Below, one piece after another: positions 61,434-64,000 of a stretch of DNA of 64,000 bases. The stretch is from Fidelibacterota bacterium. Its GTDB lineage: Bacteria; Fidelibacterota; Marinisomatia; SCGC-AAA003-L08; D37C17. The notes beneath the pieces are model-generated. The model saw nothing but the letters and a program-made list of their open reading frames with translations, ran no database searches and had not been told where the DNA came from. A program made the translations under genes and the position numbers. How positions within the stretch are numbered: the first letter of the stretch is position 1; every line of letters starts with the position of its first letter. Location: positions 224,133 through 288,132 of the forward strand of contig PBEF01000002.1 of NCBI GenBank assembly GCA_002717625.1, written 5' to 3'.

Positions 61434-62456
61434 TTAATTCTGAAATCTAATACCAACGGGCCTATGATCTGATATATAAAAATCATAGTAAGATTGATTA
61501 TTAGGGAAAAACACCTCATCTATTAATAGTGTTTGAGTGTCATATGAAAAATCAAATAATTCATTTGTAATTAATATATGGTCTAAATGGCTAGGCCATC
61601 CAGGAAATGACCAATATGCAGGTGAACCTGAAGCTATCTCTATATCTGTGAAATAATAATTATTCGGTTCATCTAGGAACGGGTCAAAAACATTGAATTG
61701 ATCTATCAGTAAGTCATTAAAGTCTCCAAGGACAATAACCTTATCATTGCTTAAATATGATGATATATAAGACTCAAGGGCTTCAGATGCCTGCAACCGT
61801 CTATTTTCAGAACCATCACAACATTTGTAATGTATGTTGATAATTATATAATTTGTATTATTATGAGTTATATCTAATACATAAGGTCTCCTCCAGGCAA
61901 ACTGATAATCATATTGTGATAAAATTGTATAAGGAGCTTGATTAATTTGTACTTCATTAAGATTGATCAGATAAGATAATGTTCCATAATTAGAATCATC
62001 ATCTGAGCGATAAAATACCCAATTATTACCTAAGTTTTCCTTGAGACTTTCTAAAGATTGTGTGCTTTCTATCTCTTGCAATGCAATAACATCAACTTCT
62101 AAATCTGGAATAATATCGGTTAGTTCATCTATAGTGTTATTATTTTTTGGGAAATTTTCTATGTTCCATGTTAATAGATCGAATGATTGATTGGAGCCAA
62201 AAGCATTTTCATTTGGCTCTGTATCATATAGCACAATATTAACCGTTGCAATAACATCCACTATATTAATTATTCCATCGCTATTTAAATCAGCTTCATT
62301 TAAATAAGCTGAATCATCTAAAATAATATTTACTAATTCTATAACATCTAGAATATTAACAACACCATCATTATTAATATCTCCAGGAGTTCTTATCTCT
62401 AAACTAGATAAAGCAAAAGAACATAATAAAATTGATATAATAGCTTTATTTTTCAA
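61434..62456 (-). CDS. Secreted endonuclease/exonuclease/phosphatase-fold protein with N-terminal dockerin-like module
   Basis: Signal peptide; dockerin-like residues 24-78 (62223-62387) 'PGDINNDGVVNILDVIELVNIILDDSAYLNEADLNSDGIINIVDVIATVNIVLYD'; EEP motifs 'LLTWNIENF', 'VIALQEIES', 'VLGDFNDLL', 'LDHILI', 'SDHRPVGI'. Confidence 0.92.
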   Translation of the reverse strand: MKNKAIISILLCSFALSSLEIRTPGDINNDGVVNILDVIELVNIILDDSAYLNEADLNSDGIINIVDVIATVNIVLYDTEPNENAFGSNQSFDLLTWNIENFPKNNNTIDELTDIIPDLEVDVIALQEIESTQSLESLKENLGNNWVFYRSDDDSNYGTLSYLINLNEVQINQAPYTILSQYDYQFAWRRPYVLDITHNNTNYIIINIHYKCCDGSENRRLQASEALESYISSYLSNDKVIVLGDFNDLLIDQFNVFDPFLDEPNNYYFTDIEIASGSPAYWSFPGWPSHLDHILITNELFDFSYDTQTLLIDEVFFPNNQSYYDFYISDHRPVGIRFQN

Positions 62457-62458
62457 AA

Positions 62459-63250
62459 TTAATCCTTTATGTATCTAAAATTTAATGGCTCTCCTTTAAT
62501 TGAAGATATTACAATATTATCTATACCTGAGGGTGCTTGATCGCTTTCAAAAGTTAGTAAAATACCACATCCTGATGGGATGACATCTCCTTCAAAAGAA
62601 AATGATAGCACCACATTTTTTCCAAAGGATGTTGTAAACCCTGATTTCTCAGCATCTCCTCCAGATGCTTGGCTAATTAAAGCATCTTGAAGGTTAAACT
62701 GGAAACCTCCAATATCATCTTTAGAATTATAGATAATACTATTTTCCGATATAGAAAGAGTGTTTGAAGGTAATTCACATCCCTTTTCTGAATCCTTAAT
62801 AGCTTTTTCTATACTTAAGGCTTCTTCTAGCTCTTCTGAAATATCAGCTTCTTTATAACTATCAATCTGTTTTTCAACAGTGATTTCAAACAAAGTATCA
62901 ATTCCTGCGGGGAGAGTCTTGCCTTCAAGAGAAAAACCTAATATTAAATTATTTTTTTCATTATACTTTAAGGTAAAGCCATTCTTCTTAGTTTGTCCTC
63001 CTCTAAAGACTATACTATTATCATTATATGTTTGTTTTAAATCTTTAAAATTAAATTGAAAACCAGCTAAATCTTCAGATGAATTATACATAACGCAATA
63101 GTTCCCATTTTTCATAAATTCAAACCATAATGTATTTTCGGTCAAATCCATTTCTTCAGCATATTTATTGACTAAAATAACTTGCTCTAAATCAAGAGCA
63201 AGGATTGGCATTATTAAACATGTATATAATAAAAAAAGTATTTTTTTCAT
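62459..63250 (-). CDS. Secreted protein with two cohesin-like repeats
   Basis: Signal peptide; repeat 1 'MYNSSEDLAGFQFNFKDL...GGQTKKNGFTLKYNEKNNLILGFSLEGKTLPAGIDTLFEI' (about 62870-63100), repeat 2 'IYNSKDDIGGFQFNLQDA..SGGDAEKSGFTTSFGKNVVLSFSFEGDVIPSGCGILLTF' (about 62462-62755). Confidence 0.6.
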   Translation of the reverse strand: MKKILFLLYTCLIMPILALDLEQVILVNKYAEEMDLTENTLWFEFMKNGNYCVMYNSSEDLAGFQFNFKDLKQTYNDNSIVFRGGQTKKNGFTLKYNEKNNLILGFSLEGKTLPAGIDTLFEITVEKQIDSYKEADISEELEEALSIEKAIKDSEKGCELPSNTLSISENSIIYNSKDDIGGFQFNLQDALISQASGGDAEKSGFTTSFGKNVVLSFSFEGDVIPSGCGILLTFESDQAPSGIDNIVISSIKGEPLNFRYIKD

Positions 63251-63323
63251 AAATTGTTTATCCCTCTTTAAAATTTGAATAATTAAATTTACAGAATAAA
63301 AATGAGAAGAGAAAAAAAATAAT

Positions 63324-63686
63324 TTAAGTATTTTTAATACAATTTCTACTTCTAGAAATTTTTCGATATATAATATTACCCAAAAGCGAACTAATGATAG
63401 GTATGTATAAAAATAAAATTATAGGCCAGAAAAAAGGTATGTAAAGCATTATGTATCTACAAGCATAAAACTCTATATAAACAGTATTTGATGTAGTTAT
63501 TAAAACTATTGATGTATCTAAAGTTTCTTGTGTGATATTATATTTATTTTTATCAAAATTATATTCAGAATTAGGGAGCCATTCAAAGCAATTAAAAACA
63601 TCAAGCTTTGATAGAGTGTTTTTTATCTTTTTGCAAAACGTGCAATTATTATCATATAAGATTTTATCCAAGGCTGCATATTTCAT
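63324..63686 (-). CDS. DCC-family (DUF393) thiol-disulfide oxidoreductase-like protein
   Basis: 'ILYDNNCTFCKKIKNTLSKLD' (DxxCxxC near N-term) and downstream hydrophobic segment. Confidence 0.65.
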   Translation of the reverse strand: MKYAALDKILYDNNCTFCKKIKNTLSKLDVFNCFEWLPNSEYNFDKNKYNITQETLDTSIVLITTSNTVYIEFYACRYIMLYIPFFWPIILFLYIPIISSLLGNIIYRKISRSRNCIKNT

Positions 63687-63877
63687 TAGTGATGTAATTT
63701 TTCAAGAAAGGTATATACTATAAAAACTAAAATTGTCGTAGTTAAAACAAATATACTATCTTTCTTTGTAAGTATACCATTTTTAAAAAGCTCTAAAAAT
63801 AGGCCTTTAAAAATAAATGAAAATGATATCCCTACAAGAATTATAGTAATAACAGCTAATATATTATTGATTCCCAT
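63686..63877 (-). CDS. Small two-TM hypothetical protein
   Basis: 63-aa ORF, two hydrophobic stretches, 1-nt overlap with the next gene. Confidence 0.5.
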   Translation of the reverse strand: MGINNILAVITIILVGISFSFIFKGLFLELFKNGILTKKDSIFVLTTTILVFIVYTFLEKLHH

Positions 63878-63887
63878 ATTTATAAAT

Positions 63888-64000
63888 TTATTTAATAAGC
63901 ATTACTTTTTGATTATCAACTACACCAGCTGCTATAACCTGTATATAATATATACCACTAGCAAAACCTGAAGCATCCCAATTAATTGAGTGTTCCCCGC
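63888..64000 (-). CDS. 3' end of a secreted protein with T9SS type A-like C-terminal sorting domain (5' part beyond the window)
   Basis: Minus frame '...GEHSINWDASGFASGIYYIQVIAAGVVDNQKVMLIK*', stop at 63888-63890. Confidence 0.75.
   Translation of the reverse strand, partial: GEHSINWDASGFASGIYYIQVIAAGVVDNQKVMLIK

Noticed and set aside
1-64000. CRISPR arrays, rRNA, tRNA, prophage, biosynthetic cluster
   Set aside because: No regularly spaced direct repeats, rRNA/tRNA signatures, phage structural genes or NRPS/PKS-type genes were seen by reading the sequence and ORFs.

Overview
AT-rich bacterial chromosomal window with dense coding, mostly on the minus strand; no rRNA, tRNA, CRISPR, prophage or IS was seen. 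Gene content and style (Shine-Dalgarno starts, many secreted multidomain proteins ending in dockerin-like Ca-binding repeats, 'GCTDxxAxNYNPxAxxDDGTCxY' motifs, a T9SS-type C-terminal tail at the right edge) suggest a marine FCB-group organism, possibly Marinimicrobia/SAR406; this is an inference. Housekeeping genes include leuS, an M3 oligopeptidase, rmuC, hflX, a yajC-fmt-rsmB-PASTA-rpe-BatA/vWA-hflX cluster, dusB, mutL, ftcD, xer recombinase, gpmA, HIT, sdaA, msrB, csp and hpf. Best candidates for something under-described: (1) an operon pairing a secreted protein with two cohesin-like repeats and a nuclease/phosphatase-fold protein with an N-terminal dockerin-like module, in a window with six more proteins carrying C-terminal dockerin-like modules (possible non-cellulosomal surface scaffold); (2) a ~179-nt intergenic segment at 36482-36660 whose ends pair through about 33 bp, resembling 6S-like RNA; (3) a 38-aa membrane micro-ORF, absent from the ORF track, translationally coupled between an M50 protease and ftcD; (4) an outer-membrane-like gene whose signal peptide is in frame but whose ATG is out of frame by one base.
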